A stretch of 64,000 nt of DNA from Atopobiaceae bacterium (GCA_022482785.1 JAKVON010000003.1:62001-126000), one strand, 5' to 3'. Positions 51,374-64,000 are shown, numbered from the stretch's first letter. Numbers and translations: made by a program. Notes: generated from the letters alone by a model not told the origin.

Positions 51374-53212
51374 CTACTTGTTGACGCGTCCGGCGCGGAC
51401 GTTGGCCTTCCTGCGCTCCGTCTCCGTGAGCAGGCGCTTGCGAAGGCGCACGCTCTCGGGGGTCACCTCCACCAGCTCGTCGTCCATGATGTACTCGAGG
51501 GCCTCCTCGAGGGTGAAGCTGCGGGGAGGCGTGAGCTGCACGGCGATGTCGGCCGTCGAGGAACGCTGGTTTCCGAGGCTCTTCGTGCGGGCGATGTTGA
51601 CCACCATGTCGCCCGGCTTGCTCCGCTCCCCCACGATCATTCCCTCGTAGCACTCGTCGCCGGGACCCACGAACATGGTCCCGCGCTCCTGCAGGGTGCC
51701 GAGGGCGTAGGCGACGGCCTTGTCGGTCGACATGGAGATCATGGCGCCGTTCTGGCGGTTCCCGATCTCTCCCGCGTAGGGGCCGTACTCGAGGAAGGTG
51801 TGGTAGAAGATGCCCTCGCCGTGGGTGACGTTCAGGATGCGGTTCTTGAGGCCCATGATGCCGCGGGTCGGGATGGAGAACTCGAGATGGGTCTGGATGG
51901 AGCCGGCGTCCATGCTGGTCATGGTGCCGCCCGCATCGCCGAACACCTCGATGACCTTGCCGGAGTACTCGCCGGGGCACTCCACGACGGCCTGCTCGAC
52001 GGGCTCGAGGGTATGGCCGTGGTCGTCCTTCTTGAACAGGACGCGCGGGCGGCCCACCTGGAACTCGAAGCCCTCGCGGCGCATCGACTCCATGAGGACG
52101 GAGAGGTGCAGGATGCCGCGGCCGCAGACCTCGGTGCCCGTCTTGTCGGGAAGCTCCTCGATGCGCATCGTGACGTTGTTCTCGCTCTCGGTCGCGAGGC
52201 GCTCCTTGAGCTGCCTGCCGCCGACGATGCTCCCCTCGCGTCCGACGAGCGGGCTGGTGGAGGGCTCGAACACGACGGCGAGGGTGGGAGGGTCGATCTC
52301 GATGGGATCGAGCTCGACGGGATTCTCGGGATCGGTGTAGACGTCGCCGATGTCGGTGGAGTCGACGCCCACCACGGCGCCGATGTCGCCGGCGGTGACC
52401 TGGTCGCACTCCTTGCGTCCCAGATAGTCGAACGTGAAGAGCTGCTTGACCTGGGCGCTCTTGCGCTCGCCGTCGTTCTTCACGACCAGGATGGAGTCGC
52501 CCGTGTGGATGGTGCCGGAGTAGACGCGGCCGATGCCGATGCGGCCGACGTACTCGGAGTGGTCGATGGTGACGCACTGCATGGCCAGCGGGCCGTCCAC
52601 GTCCACGTCGGGGGCGGGCATCTCGTCGACGATCATGTCGAGCAGGGGGAACATGTCCTCGTTGCCGTCATCGGGGGCGAGCCGGGCGAAGCCGTTCATG
52701 GCCGAGCAGTACACGACGTGCTCCATGGCGAACTCGAGCTGGTCGTCGGTGGCGCCGAGGTCCATCATCAGGTCGAGCGAGTCGTTCATGGCCTTCTCGG
52801 GATTCGCGCCCGGGCGGTCGATCTTGTTGACGACGATCATGATGGAGAGGCCGGCATCGATGGCGTGGCGCAGCACGAAGCGAGTCTGCGGCATGGGCCC
52901 CTCGAAGGCGTCGACCAGGAGCAGCGCACCGTCTGCCATCTTGAGCACGCGCTCGACCTCGCCGCCGAAGTCCGCGTGGCCCGGGGTGTCGATGACGTTG
53001 ATCTTGATGTCCTTGTACTCGATGGAGATGTTCTTGGCGAGGATGGTGATGCCGCGCTCCCGCTCCTGGTCGTTCGAGTCGAGCACGCGCTCCTGGACCT
53101 GCTGGTTCACGCGGAATGCGTCGGTCGCCCTCAGCAGCTTGTCGACGAGCGTGGTCTTGCCATGGTCGACGTGGGCGATGATGGCGATGTTCCTCAGATT
53201 GTCTTGGCGCAT
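51374..53212 (-). CDS. typA: Ribosome-associated translational GTPase TypA/BipA
   Basis: MRQDNLRNIAIIAHVDHGKTTLVDKLL...RERGITILAKN...DTPGHADFGGEVER...; C-terminal domain typical of TypA. Confidence 0.96.
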   Translation of the reverse strand: MRQDNLRNIAIIAHVDHGKTTLVDKLLRATDAFRVNQQVQERVLDSNDQERERGITILAKNISIEYKDIKINVIDTPGHADFGGEVERVLKMADGALLLVDAFEGPMPQTRFVLRHAIDAGLSIMIVVNKIDRPGANPEKAMNDSLDLMMDLGATDDQLEFAMEHVVYCSAMNGFARLAPDDGNEDMFPLLDMIVDEMPAPDVDVDGPLAMQCVTIDHSEYVGRIGIGRVYSGTIHTGDSILVVKNDGERKSAQVKQLFTFDYLGRKECDQVTAGDIGAVVGVDSTDIGDVYTDPENPVELDPIEIDPPTLAVVFEPSTSPLVGREGSIVGGRQLKERLATESENNVTMRIEELPDKTGTEVCGRGILHLSVLMESMRREGFEFQVGRPRVLFKKDDHGHTLEPVEQAVVECPGEYSGKVIEVFGDAGGTMTSMDAGSIQTHLEFSIPTRGIMGLKNRILNVTHGEGIFYHTFLEYGPYAGEIGNRQNGAMISMSTDKAVAYALGTLQERGTMFVGPGDECYEGMIVGERSKPGDMVVNIARTKSLGNQRSSTADIAVQLTPPRSFTLEEALEYIMDDELVEVTPESVRLRKRLLTETERRKANVRAGRVNK

Positions 53213-53270
53213 GTGCTCTTCCTCGTTCTGTCAGCGTTGCGGATGTTGCTCCTGGTTAATCCATCCCATG

Positions 53271-53741
53271 TTAGAGCAGCGGCTCCGTCTCGCCGGCGGC
53301 CTGCGCGTCGCTCCACGAGAAGCCCTCGCCCCGGCCGAACCCGTCATAGAGCACGAAGCCCGTGAAGGCCACCTCCTGGCCCCTCTCGCCGAACTCGAGG
53401 ATGAGGGCGGGCGCATAGGCGCCGCTCTCGTCGGCGACGTCGCCGTCATAGACGAGCGCATAGCGCACGGGCCTGCCGAGGCCCGCAGGTCTGTCACCAC
53501 CGTCGCGTGCGACGCGGCGCACGTAGGCGCGTGCGGCCTCGAGGCATTCCTCGGGGCCGTCGTCCTCGAAGGCGCAGGAGGAGACCGCGCCGGCCTCGTC
53601 CTCGACGGCGACGACGGACGTGAGCTCGATGCCAGCGGCAAAGGCGTCGAGTGCCTGCCCGAGGAGGTCGCACGAGAGCCGGTCGAGCTCCTCGGAGATG
53701 GCGCCCGTCCCGCCTTGGCTGTTTCCTCTTCCCTCGGACAT
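53271..53741 (-). CDS. Conserved hypothetical protein
   Basis: Intact 156 aa ORF after internal Met MSEGRGNSQGG. Confidence 0.6.
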   Translation of the reverse strand: MSEGRGNSQGGTGAISEELDRLSCDLLGQALDAFAAGIELTSVVAVEDEAGAVSSCAFEDDGPEECLEAARAYVRRVARDGGDRPAGLGRPVRYALVYDGDVADESGAYAPALILEFGERGQEVAFTGFVLYDGFGRGEGFSWSDAQAAGETEPLL

Positions 53742-53840
53742 GGTCTCCCACCCTCTCGTCGCCGCTGTCGGCCCGATTATCATACAGCCTCACGACGAGC
53801 AGACCGGCCAAGGCGTCCTGCACCCTCCCACAGGGCGATC

Positions 53841-53922
53841 GGTACCACAAAAGTGCGAGTGGCCGCGGCGGGAGCAGGACGAAACCGCAGGTCGTCGAGA
53901 GACGCTCGTGGTACTGATCGCA
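53841..53922. repeat. Dispersed intergenic palindromic repeat, copy B
   Basis: GGTACCACAAAAGTGCGAGT...GACGAAACCGCAGGTCGTCG...CGTGGTACTGATCGCA, same order of blocks as copy A. Confidence 0.7.
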
Positions 53923-54016
53923 GTTCCGGACGACGGCACGGCACCACGGCGCGGGCTCCGTGTCCCGCAAGACAAAAGACGGGCCAGAGGACGCTGCCCT
54001 CCGGCCCGGCGAGATG

Positions 54017-54092
54017 TGGTGGAGACGAAGGGGATCGAACCCTCGACCTCAGGCTTGCAAAGCCCGCGCTCTCCCAACTGAGCTACGTCCCC
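54017..54092 (-). tRNA. tRNA-Ala (anticodon TGC)
   Basis: GGGGACGTAGCTCAGTTGGGAGAGCGCGGGCTTTGCAAGCCTGAGGTCGAGGGTTCGATCCCCTTCGTCTCCACCA. Confidence 0.95.
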
Positions 54093-54105
54093 GTGCCTCG
54101 AACTG

Positions 54106-54149
54106 AATAATCGCCCCAGCGGCGACTCGGCTCACGCTGGGGCGATTAT
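54106..54149. repeat. 16-bp perfect inverted repeat between tRNA-Ile and tRNA-Ala
   Basis: AATAATCGCCCCAGCG-12 nt-CGCTGGGGCGATTATT. Confidence 0.9.
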
Positions 54150-54158
54150 TGGCAAGAA

Positions 54159-54235
54159 ATGGTGGGCCCGACAAGGTTCGAACTTGTGACCTCCCGGTTA
54201 TCAGCCGGACGCTCTGACCAACTGAGCTACGGGCC
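54159..54235 (-). tRNA. tRNA-Ile (anticodon GAT)
   Basis: GGGCCCGTAGCTCAGTTGGTCAGAGCGTCCGGCTGATAACCGGGAGGTCACAAGTTCGAACCTTGTCGGGCCCACCA. Confidence 0.95.
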
Positions 54236-54370
54236 CATCGCGCTAGGGAATCATAACCCACACCCGCATCCGGGTCAAGGCGAAAGCTTTTTTACGGTCG
54301 AGTTGGAGGTACGTCTCCGCACGGGTACCATATGTGTGCAGGCTCGCGCAGACGATTGGGGGTAGCTCGC

Positions 54371-54883
54371 ATGATTCGCATGGATATCAAGACCATCGTG
54401 GTCGGGGCAGGACCCGTCGCCTCGCTCGTCGTCCTCAACCCCCGCGACTCCTCCGGCGCCGACACGCGCGTCCTGCCCATACGCATCGGCACGGTCGAGG
54501 CCTCGGCCATCGGCATGGCGGTGGACGGGAGCGTCCACGAGCGCCCCATGACCCACGACCTCCTCAGGGACGTCATCGCGACGCTCGGGGCGACCGTCTC
54601 GGGAATCGCGATCACCAGGGTCGAGGGCACCACCTTCTTCGCGCAGGTCAACCTCATCGAGCGCGAGGGGCAGCGCCATTCGATCGACTCGCGCCCGTCC
54701 GACGCCATAGCGCTCGCCCTGCGTACCAAGGCCCCCATCTGGGTGGCCGAGGACGTCATGCAGACGGCCTCCTACCCGGACTTCACGGCCGTCGAGAAGG
54801 ACGAGGAGAGCAAGGAGGCGGCGGAGTTCCACGATTTCGTGGAGAACCTCACCCCCGAGGATTTCTCGGCCGAGAAGCACTGA
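54371..54883 (+). CDS. Bifunctional nuclease family protein (DUF151)
   Basis: VLPIRIGTVEASAIGMAVDG...RPMTHDLLRDVI...SRPSDAIALALRTKAPIWVAEDVM. Confidence 0.88.
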   Translation: MIRMDIKTIVVGAGPVASLVVLNPRDSSGADTRVLPIRIGTVEASAIGMAVDGSVHERPMTHDLLRDVIATLGATVSGIAITRVEGTTFFAQVNLIEREGQRHSIDSRPSDAIALALRTKAPIWVAEDVMQTASYPDFTAVEKDEESKEAAEFHDFVENLTPEDFSAEKH

Positions 54884-54934
54884 GGCCGGTTCCTCCTCGC
54901 TCGTCGCCTCGCCAAAAACGATGTTCCGCCATAA

Positions 54935-54976
54935 GAAAAGGGCTGGTCGACTTCGCTTTGCCGGCCAGCCCTTCTC
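54935..54976. terminator. Bidirectional terminator between DUF151 gene and gyrA
   Basis: GAAAAGGGCTGGTC / GGCCAGCCCTTCTC stem between convergent genes. Confidence 0.75.
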
Positions 54977-54990
54977 ATGAAGTCCGCTCG

Positions 54991-57744
54991 CTACTCGTCG
55001 AGCAGGTCGTCGTCGAGGAACTCCTCCCCGCCGATGTCGACCGCATCCTCCTCCGAGCCGTCGTCGTGGATGCCGGCCTCTTCCATGTCGAAGGCAGGAG
55101 CATCGTCGACCTTGGCCGGCTTCTTGCGAGCCGAGACCATCCTCGCCAGCGCGCACACCCTGTCGTCGTCCGCGACGTTCATGACCTTCACGCCCTGGGT
55201 CGAGCGCCCGAGCTTCGAGATGTCGGTCGCCTTGACGCGGATGACCACGCCGGACTCGGAGACGATCATGAGCTCGTGCTGCGGCCCGACCACCTTCATG
55301 GCCGCGAGGATGCCCTTGCGCGGCGTCATCTGGATGGTGAAGACGCCTTGGCCGCCACGCTTGTGCTCGGGGTACTCCGAGACGGCCGTCCGCTTGCCGT
55401 ACCCCTTCTCGGTGATCACGAAGAGGTCGCCGTTGCCGTTCGAGATCTCCATGCCCAGCATCGTCGCGGCACCCTTGAGGGTGATGCCGCGGACGCCCGA
55501 GGTGTCGCGTCCCATGGCCCTGACGTCGTTCTCGTCGAACAGGATCGCCTTTCCGTCCGAGGAGACGAGGATGACCTTCTCGTGCGGATGGACCTTGCGC
55601 ACGTTGATGAGCTCGTCGCCGGACTTGAGGTTGATGGCGATGATGCCGTCGCGGCGCGTGCGGTCGTAGGCGCTCATGGCCGTCTTCTTGATCATGCCGT
55701 TCCTGGTGGCGAACATCAGGTAGTCGTCCGCCGGGAAGTCGCGGCAGGTGATGATCGCGGCGATCTTCTCGCCCTCGTCGAAGGGGAGGAGGTTGACCAC
55801 GGCCGAGCCGCGCGCCTGGCGGCTGCCCACGGGAAGCTCGTGGACCTTGAGCCGGTAGACCTTGCCCTTGGTCGAGAAGAACATCACGTAGTCATGGGTC
55901 GAGGCGACGAAGAGCTCCTCGACGAAGTCGTTGTCCTTGAGGTTCACGCCCTGGATGCCCTTCCCGCCGCGCTTCTGGGCGCGATAGGTGGCAACGGGGA
56001 GGCGCTTGACGTAGCCGGCATGGGTCACCGTGACCACCATGTCCTCCTCGGCGATGAGGTCCTCGACGTCCATCTCGACGGGCTTCTCTGAGATCTGGGT
56101 GCGGCGCTTGTCGGAGAAGCGCTCCTTGATCTCTGCGAGCTCGTCCTTGATGAGCGCAAGCAGCTTCTCCTTGTGGGCGAGGAGGTCCTCGTAGTAGGCG
56201 ATCAGCCTATGGAGCTCCTCGATCTGCTCCACGAGCTTCTGGCGCTCGAGGCCGGTGAGCCTGCGGAGGCGCATCTGGAGGATGGCCTCGGATTGCGCGT
56301 CGTCGAGGCCGAAGCGCTCGTTCAGGCGGAGCTTGGACTCGGCGTCGTCGGCGGAGGAGCGGATGATGTGGACGACCTCGTCGATGTTGTCCACGGCGAT
56401 GAGGAGGCCCTCCTTGATGTGGACCTCCTTCTTGGCCTTGTCGAGGTCGTACTTCGTGCGCCTGGTGACGACGTCGATCTGGTGGAGGATGTAGTAGTGC
56501 AGCATCTCCTTGATGGAGAGGGTGCGCGGCACGCCGTCGACCAGGGCGAGGTTGTTGACGCCGAAGGTCGTCTGGAGCTGCGAGTGCTTGTAGAGGTTGT
56601 TGAGCACGACCTGGGGAATGGCGCCGTTCTTGAGGTCGAAGACGAGGCGCATCCCCTTGCGGTTCGACTCGTCGCGCATGTCGGAGATGCCCTCGATGCG
56701 CTTCTCGTTGACGAGCTGGGCGACCTTCTCCTGGAGAAGCCCCTTGTTCACCTGGTAGGGGATCTCCGTGACGACGATTCGCTGGCGGTTGCCCTTCATC
56801 TGCTCGACGTGGCACTTCGAGCGCACCGTGATGGCCCCGCGGCCGGTGTCGTAGGCCTCCTTGATGCCCTCGGTCCCCATGATGATGCCACCGGTGGGGA
56901 AGTCGGGCCCGGGAAGGACGGCCATGAGCTCCTCGCTCGTGGCATCGGGGTTGTCGATGAGCAGGCAGGTCGCGTCGATCGTCTCGGCGAGGTTATGGGG
57001 GGCGATGTTCGTGGCCATGCCGACGGCGATGCCCGACGAGCCGTTTACCAGCAGGTTAGGGAAACGCGCAGGGAGCACGGAAGGCTCCTGCAGGCTCTCG
57101 TCGTAGTTGGGCTGCCAGTCGACGGTCTCCTTGTCGAGGTCGCGCAGCATCTCCATCGCGGAGCGCGTGAGGCGGGACTCGGTGTAGCGCATGGCCGCCG
57201 GGGGATCGCCGTCGATCGAGCCGAAGTTGCCGTGGCCGTCGACCAGGGGCAGGCGCATGGAGAAGTCCTGCGCCAGGCGGACCATGGTGTCGTAGACCGC
57301 CGCGTCGCCGTGGGGATGGTACTTGCCTATGACCTCGCCCACCGTCCAGGCCGACTTCTTGTGCGGCTTGTTGGGCGTGATTCCCGAGTCCTGCATCGCG
57401 TAGAGGATGCGGCGGTGGACGGGCTTCAGGCCGTCGCGCACGTCGGGAAGCGCTCGTGCGACGATGACCGACATCGAGTACTCGAGGAAGCTCGCCCTCA
57501 TCTCGCCGGCCATGTCGGCGGGTTTGAGCGTGCCGCCGTGGATGTCGGTGAGGTCGAGGCGCGTGCCGGCCTCGTCGGAGAGGGTGTTGGGAAGGTCGGC
57601 GCCGGCAAGGCCACTGGCTCCCGCCGTCTCGTAGGCCTCCTCGTCCTCGCCGTCCTCCTCGTCCTCGAGGTCTTCCGTCAGGTCGTCATCGTCGTCCAGG
57701 ATGTCGTCGTCCCCTGGTCCGTGGATGTTGTTGTCATCTGCCAC
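54991..57744 (-). CDS. gyrA: DNA gyrase subunit A
   Basis: [29 protein letters not shown]...[23 protein letters not shown]-terminal beta-pinwheel repeats. Confidence 0.97.
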   Translation of the reverse strand: MADDNNIHGPGDDDILDDDDDLTEDLEDEEDGEDEEAYETAGASGLAGADLPNTLSDEAGTRLDLTDIHGGTLKPADMAGEMRASFLEYSMSVIVARALPDVRDGLKPVHRRILYAMQDSGITPNKPHKKSAWTVGEVIGKYHPHGDAAVYDTMVRLAQDFSMRLPLVDGHGNFGSIDGDPPAAMRYTESRLTRSAMEMLRDLDKETVDWQPNYDESLQEPSVLPARFPNLLVNGSSGIAVGMATNIAPHNLAETIDATCLLIDNPDATSEELMAVLPGPDFPTGGIIMGTEGIKEAYDTGRGAITVRSKCHVEQMKGNRQRIVVTEIPYQVNKGLLQEKVAQLVNEKRIEGISDMRDESNRKGMRLVFDLKNGAIPQVVLNNLYKHSQLQTTFGVNNLALVDGVPRTLSIKEMLHYYILHQIDVVTRRTKYDLDKAKKEVHIKEGLLIAVDNIDEVVHIIRSSADDAESKLRLNERFGLDDAQSEAILQMRLRRLTGLERQKLVEQIEELHRLIAYYEDLLAHKEKLLALIKDELAEIKERFSDKRRTQISEKPVEMDVEDLIAEEDMVVTVTHAGYVKRLPVATYRAQKRGGKGIQGVNLKDNDFVEELFVASTHDYVMFFSTKGKVYRLKVHELPVGSRQARGSAVVNLLPFDEGEKIAAIITCRDFPADDYLMFATRNGMIKKTAMSAYDRTRRDGIIAINLKSGDELINVRKVHPHEKVILVSSDGKAILFDENDVRAMGRDTSGVRGITLKGAATMLGMEISNGNGDLFVITEKGYGKRTAVSEYPEHKRGGQGVFTIQMTPRKGILAAMKVVGPQHELMIVSESGVVIRVKATDISKLGRSTQGVKVMNVADDDRVCALARMVSARKKPAKVDDAPAFDMEEAGIHDDGSEEDAVDIGGEEFLDDDLLDE

Positions 57745-57760
57745 TTATCTGCCTCTCTCG

Positions 57761-59761
<2,001 letters not shown>

Positions 59762-59885
59762 TCATTTCATGCGCGGGGGGCGTATGTCTTTTATTCTACT
59801 CCGAGAGGTATATAGATTCTCGGCCAGGAGAAAAATCACCGTCATACCTCTTATATTTTCAATCGAGAGGGGTTTGAGAGCGTTT

Positions 59886-60413
59886 CTAACGGTTCTTCGA
59901 CGATTCTTGCGTACTTTCTGCAATGTCCCATTTCTTGCTGGAAATCATGGCCTCTCTGACAATTCCTCTCAAATCGGGAGAGGATATCTCGGAGGAGAGA
60001 TCGTCGATCTCCCGCATCTCCTCGGCCGTGAGCTCCCTCGTCGGAATTCGTTCCCCTTCCTCTGTGGGAGAAGCCTCCACCCTCTGCTCCCTCTTGAATT
60101 TCGAGAGCCTGAAGTGGATGTCTGAGACGGGAAAGCCGATGCTTTCCAACCTCAGCAGATAGATTTCCTTGTTCGTCGAGAAGTCCTGCATGATGACGTT
60201 GGTATCGAGATAGACGACGAGCAGCGGCAGCTTGTCGTCCTCTTCCTTGAGGAACACTCCGCAGGTGTGATTTCTCTCGCGTTCGAGGCAGACCCCATAC
60301 CATGCCCTGGCCGCCCTCTGGTTGGCGGAGAGCTCGCGCCCGAGGCTCCCCGAGAGGTAGGAGCTCACCAATCCGGCGACGTCGCTCTCCCCCACCCTCT
60401 TCCTAGGATCCAT
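59886..60413 (-). CDS. DUF721/DciA-like protein
   Basis: Position between recF and gyrB, about 175 aa; SANQRAARAWYGVCLERERNHT. Confidence 0.55.
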   Translation of the reverse strand: MDPRKRVGESDVAGLVSSYLSGSLGRELSANQRAARAWYGVCLERERNHTCGVFLKEEDDKLPLLVVYLDTNVIMQDFSTNKEIYLLRLESIGFPVSDIHFRLSKFKREQRVEASPTEEGERIPTRELTAEEMREIDDLSSEISSPDLRGIVREAMISSKKWDIAESTQESSKNR

Positions 60414-61491
60414 AGCTCACCACCTTGGTGTCGACGAGCTGCTGCTTGGAGAAGTAGCCGAGGTTGGTGGTAGAGATGACGGTCTGAATCCCCTCTTGCA
60501 TGCAGCGAAGGATGGCGCCTCTCCTCTCCTCGTCGAGCTCGCTCATCACGTCGTCCAGGAGGAGCAGGGGCTTGCTTCCCTTCACCTCCTCCGCCATGCT
60601 CACCTCGGCGAGCTTCCAGGCGAGAACCAGGCTTCTCTGCTGCCCTTGGGAGCCGAAGTCTCGGGCATCCCTACCGTCGATGAAGAAGCGGATGTCATCG
60701 TGATGCGGCCCCACGAGGGTCTGCTGGCGGCGGATGTCATCCGCCCTGCTTGCGGCCATTCTCTCCCTGACGAGGAATCCCAGCTGCTCCTTGCTCATCG
60801 ACCGGCAGCCGTCGCCAAGCGCGGTGAGGTAGCGACACTCCACCTTTTCCCGGGGGAAGAACTGCGAGGATGTCCTCCGCAGGTTCTCGCTGAGGCGGGA
60901 GAAGAGCCTCAGCCGGTTGAACAGGAGGCTTGCAGCGCCGAGAGAGACGGATTCGTCCCAGGCGTCGAGCAGCGCCTCGTCGATTCTCTCCTCCTTGAGA
61001 AGCCTGTTTCTCTGCTCTATCGACCTGGTGAAAGAGGAAAGTATCCTCTGGTAGCCGTCGCTCGCCTGACATCCGAAGGAATCTATCTCGTCCCTTCTCA
61101 GGGAGGCATTTCGCTTGACGAGCGCGAGGTCGTCAGGGGTGAAGAGAATCGAGACGAGCGCGCCGGAGATGTCGGATACGCGGCATCTCTTGCCATTTCT
61201 CGAGAAATGGCGTCCCCTCTCGTCGAGTTCCACCTCGAGGTCGACGACCCGGCCGTCACCCAGGACGCGGAGTGCCGCATGCCCCTTCCCGGCGCCCTCG
61301 CGAATGAGCGCGGCCGTCGTGGGATGTCGAAAGGAGAAGCCCGTCGTCAGGAGTTGCAGGGCCTCTATCGTGTTGGTCTTCCCCGTCGCGTTGTCGCCAA
61401 GGAGGATGGTCGTCGAGGGGGAGAGCTCTATGTCCCTCGACTCGATGTTCCTGAAGTTCCTGAGGGCGAGGTCGGATGCGACGAGCGGCAC
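60403..61491 (-). CDS. recF: DNA replication and repair protein RecF
   Basis: LRNFRNIESRDIELSPSTTILLGDNATGKTNTIEALQLL...FGSQGQQRSLVLAWKLAE...LLLLDDVMSELDEERR. Confidence 0.96.
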   Translation of the reverse strand: MPLVASDLALRNFRNIESRDIELSPSTTILLGDNATGKTNTIEALQLLTTGFSFRHPTTAALIREGAGKGHAALRVLGDGRVVDLEVELDERGRHFSRNGKRCRVSDISGALVSILFTPDDLALVKRNASLRRDEIDSFGCQASDGYQRILSSFTRSIEQRNRLLKEERIDEALLDAWDESVSLGAASLLFNRLRLFSRLSENLRRTSSQFFPREKVECRYLTALGDGCRSMSKEQLGFLVRERMAASRADDIRRQQTLVGPHHDDIRFFIDGRDARDFGSQGQQRSLVLAWKLAEVSMAEEVKGSKPLLLLDDVMSELDEERRGAILRCMQEGIQTVISTTNLGYFSKQQLVDTKVVSYGS

Positions 61492-61492
61492 G

Positions 61493-62635
61493 CTACTGGT
61501 TTCTCGAGAAGAGCGGCATCATGAGGTAGAGGTAGTTGACCTTGGCAAACGACTTGAAAGAGCCGACGTTCTTGTTGCGGACGAGGCCGACCTCGAACAG
61601 GATCTCCTTCTCGCCCTCTATGGCCCCTATGCAGTCGGCGACGTACTGATAGTTGAATGCGATCGAGACGTCGCCACCCGTGACCTCGGCAGGAACGATT
61701 TCGCGCGCCTCTCCCTGGTCGGTTGCCATGGAGGTGAGCGTGAGGGTGTTGCCCTCGGCATCTATCACGAAGGAGATGAGGGGGGGCTTCTTCGCGATGG
61801 CACCGGCGGTCGCTATGACGGCGACCCTCTTGAGGGCCGCGGCAAACTCGCCGAGGTCGAGCTTGACGGAGCTCACCGTCTCGGAGGGGAGCAGGCCCTT
61901 GTAGTTGATGAAGTCGCCTTCGAGGCGACGGGAGAGGTAGGTCGTCGTGCCCGTGGAGAAGACGACCTGGTTGCTGGTGAATCCGATGAGGATGTCACTT
62001 TCGTCAGAGGGAAGAGAGAGCACCTCGTGGAAGGCGTCACCCGGGATGATGACCTTGAAACTCTTCTCCACGGACGACGTCTCGATGTTGGTGTCGCATA
62101 CGGCGACGCGATGGGAGTCGGAGGCGACCATCCTGAGGACGTTTTCTTCCAGGGTCATGAAGATGCCGTGGAAGATGGGACGGGAGGAGTCCTTCGAGGT
62201 CGCCTTGTAGACCTTGTCGACCATCGAGCTCACGAGCTCCTTGGGAAGTTCGATGGAACGCTCGAGGGCATAGTCCGGGAAGAGGAACTCCCGGTAATCG
62301 CCCGGATTGAGCACATTGAGGGAGTAGTTGCTCTTGAGGCAGCTGATGGTCAGCCCCTTCTCGTCGCCATCGAACCGAATGGCGGCGTCAGGAAGGACCT
62401 TCACGATGTTAGAGAGGATCTTCCCCGAGACGACGGCATTGCCTTCCTGCTCGATGTTGGCAGGAATCTTCGTCCTTATGTAGGTGGTCAGGTTGGTCGA
62501 TTCGAGCTCGATCGTCCCATCGGCCGCCTTGAGGTAGATGCAGGAGAGCACAGGCTGCGTCGCGCTCGAGGAGATGGCATGCGACGCGATAGAGAGAGCC
62601 TTAGCAAGGGCCGACTGGCTTACTGTGAATCTCAT
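61493..62635 (-). CDS. dnaN: DNA polymerase III subunit beta
   Basis: MRFTVSQSALAKALSIASHAISSSATQPVLSCIYLKA...; location between recF and dnaA; length 380 aa. Confidence 0.96.
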   Translation of the reverse strand: MRFTVSQSALAKALSIASHAISSSATQPVLSCIYLKAADGTIELESTNLTTYIRTKIPANIEQEGNAVVSGKILSNIVKVLPDAAIRFDGDEKGLTISCLKSNYSLNVLNPGDYREFLFPDYALERSIELPKELVSSMVDKVYKATSKDSSRPIFHGIFMTLEENVLRMVASDSHRVAVCDTNIETSSVEKSFKVIIPGDAFHEVLSLPSDESDILIGFTSNQVVFSTGTTTYLSRRLEGDFINYKGLLPSETVSSVKLDLGEFAAALKRVAVIATAGAIAKKPPLISFVIDAEGNTLTLTSMATDQGEAREIVPAEVTGGDVSIAFNYQYVADCIGAIEGEKEILFEVGLVRNKNVGSFKSFAKVNYLYLMMPLFSRNQ

Positions 62636-62855
62636 TACTAAGACCTTTCTCTTTAAAAAAGATAGTTGTTGTAATAGACCGCGTCGAAGAGATGAAAAGT
62701 GCAGAGAATACCTGTTAGAGACCTATAAACACATCATGTTGCACTGTAGAAATTCCCTTCTTTTTTCATCATTTCAAATGACGTCTCAAAATCATTGAAC
62801 GTGGATGGTGTCCTTTTCTGCCTTCTTTGACAACTTTTTTACAAAGACAGGTGGA

Positions 62856-64000
62856 TTACTCAAGGACGTTCTCCTTTATTCGCATGATCCTGTCAAAGAA
62901 AACCCTGTTCCCCTTGCCTTCCTTGTCGACCCATTCGATGCTGTGCTTCACCGTCGCATGGCTTCTGCCGCCGAACTTCTCCCCGATGTCGGCCAAGGTG
63001 TATTCGGTGAGATTCCTCGACAGCCAGATCGCGACGTGGCGCGGCTCCATCAGCTCCTTGTTTCTCTTGCTCCCGATGAGGTCCTTGTGGTTGATGCCGT
63101 AGTCCGCCTCGACGCAATGCTGAATCTCCTCGATCGTGACGATCTTCTGCTCCGAGGGGAAGGATTCCTTCACGAGCCGATGAACGTCCTCCTTCTCGAG
63201 GACATACCCGAGCTTCTCCCTCTCAGTCGCCGTTATGAGGCACTTGTGGCAGAAAGTCTTTATGGTGCGGATGTTCGTGCCGGACTTCTCCGCCATGAAT
63301 TCGAGGAGCTCTGGGCTGATGCTTCCGGAATAGAGGGAGCTGTGCTCCCTCCTTCCCTCCTCTTTCTGGCGCTCGTAGAAGGTCTTTATGAGCGTGAGCT
63401 TGAGCTCGTAGTCGGGAATCTGGATTGCGATGGGGAAGCCGCCTCCCACGCGGCTCGTGATGCGCTCGTCCATCTTCTTCTTGGTGCTCCCGAGCTGGTT
63501 CGGCTGGCGGTCGGCGGCGATGACGATCTGCTTGTCGTGGTCCTTGAGGTAGTTGAAGATGTCGAAGAAGTAGTCGATGGTCCTGTCTCGCTCCGTGAGC
63601 CACTGAAAGTCATCGATGATGAGGATGTCTATGTCCTGGTAATAGCCGGTCAGAGCCGAGAGGGCATTGTTGTTGCCGTTGTTCTTGTCGTTGAGGGCCC
63701 TGACGTAATCGTTGAGGAAGTCCCTCGACGTCTTGTAGACGCAGATCCTCGAGGGGTCGTTGAAATAGATGTAGTTGTAGATGGCCTTGAGCAGGTGCGT
63801 CTTCCCAAGCCCGCTCTTTCCGTAGATGAAGAGGGGGTTGAAGTTCTTCGACATGCCGTTTGCGACCTGTTTCGCCGCCTGAAGCGCGATTCGGTTCTCC
63901 TCGCCCTCGATGAAGGTGTCGAAGGTGAGCTCCGAGTCGTTGATGGAGATGTCCTCGACCAGGGGGTTCATGTTCCTTCTTGCGAGGGTGTCCGTGGGCG
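62856..64000 (-). CDS. dnaA: Chromosomal replication initiator protein DnaA (N-terminus beyond window)
   Basis: FNPLFIYGKSGLGKTHLLKAI...ILIIDDFQWL...HVAIWLSRNLTEYTLADIGEKFGGRSHATVKHSIEWV; frame stays open upstream of 63971. Confidence 0.97.
   Translation of the reverse strand, partial: PTDTLARRNMNPLVEDISINDSELTFDTFIEGEENRIALQAAKQVANGMSKNFNPLFIYGKSGLGKTHLLKAIYNYIYFNDPSRICVYKTSRDFLNDYVRALNDKNNGNNNALSALTGYYQDIDILIIDDFQWLTERDRTIDYFFDIFNYLKDHDKQIVIAADRQPNQLGSTKKKMDERITSRVGGGFPIAIQIPDYELKLTLIKTFYERQKEEGRREHSSLYSGSISPELLEFMAEKSGTNIRTIKTFCHKCLITATEREKLGYVLEKEDVHRLVKESFPSEQKIVTIEEIQHCVEADYGINHKDLIGSKRNKELMEPRHVAIWLSRNLTEYTLADIGEKFGGRSHATVKHSIEWVDKEGKGNRVFFDRIMRIKENVLE

Noticed and set aside
62636-62855. 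dnaA-dnaN intergenic region considered as oriC
   Set aside because: AT-rich, but I found no clear cluster of TTATCCACA-type DnaA boxes; the origin may lie on the other side of dnaA, outside the window.

Overview
High-GC actinobacterial chromosome window, most likely Coriobacteriia (Olsenella/Atopobium-like, judged from gene content and surface-protein style). The right end is the replication-initiation neighbourhood: dnaA (runs off the edge), dnaN, recF, a DciA-like DUF721 gene, gyrB and gyrA, all on the minus strand. Moving left are typA, a diguanylate cyclase fused in frame to a PTS EIIC domain, tRNA-Ser/Ala/Ile genes, the rpsF-ssb-rpsR-rplI-dnaB cluster, a purine cluster (purA, purD, purE, purF, purM, purN) with a class B sortase inside it, two DegV genes, a V4R/GGDEF gene pair, an ABC transporter, a radical SAM/SPASM gene and mtnA. 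Two very large sortase-anchored surface proteins occupy about 4.9-19.2 kb. The left edge holds the start of a BglG/LicT-type antiterminator with two RAT-like leader elements. The most notable observations are (1) the cache-like/TM-GGDEF-EIIC fusion gene, (2) single-base frame disruptions in several housekeeping genes (mtnA, purF, ssb, rpsF, the EIIC part), many at CCC-N quadruplets, which are either systematic sequencing error or +1 frameshifting, with error favoured, (3) the adhesin pair with 14 pilin-type repeats, and (4) a dispersed intergenic palindromic repeat with core GTGGTACTG. No CRISPR array, IS element, prophage or rRNA was recognised.
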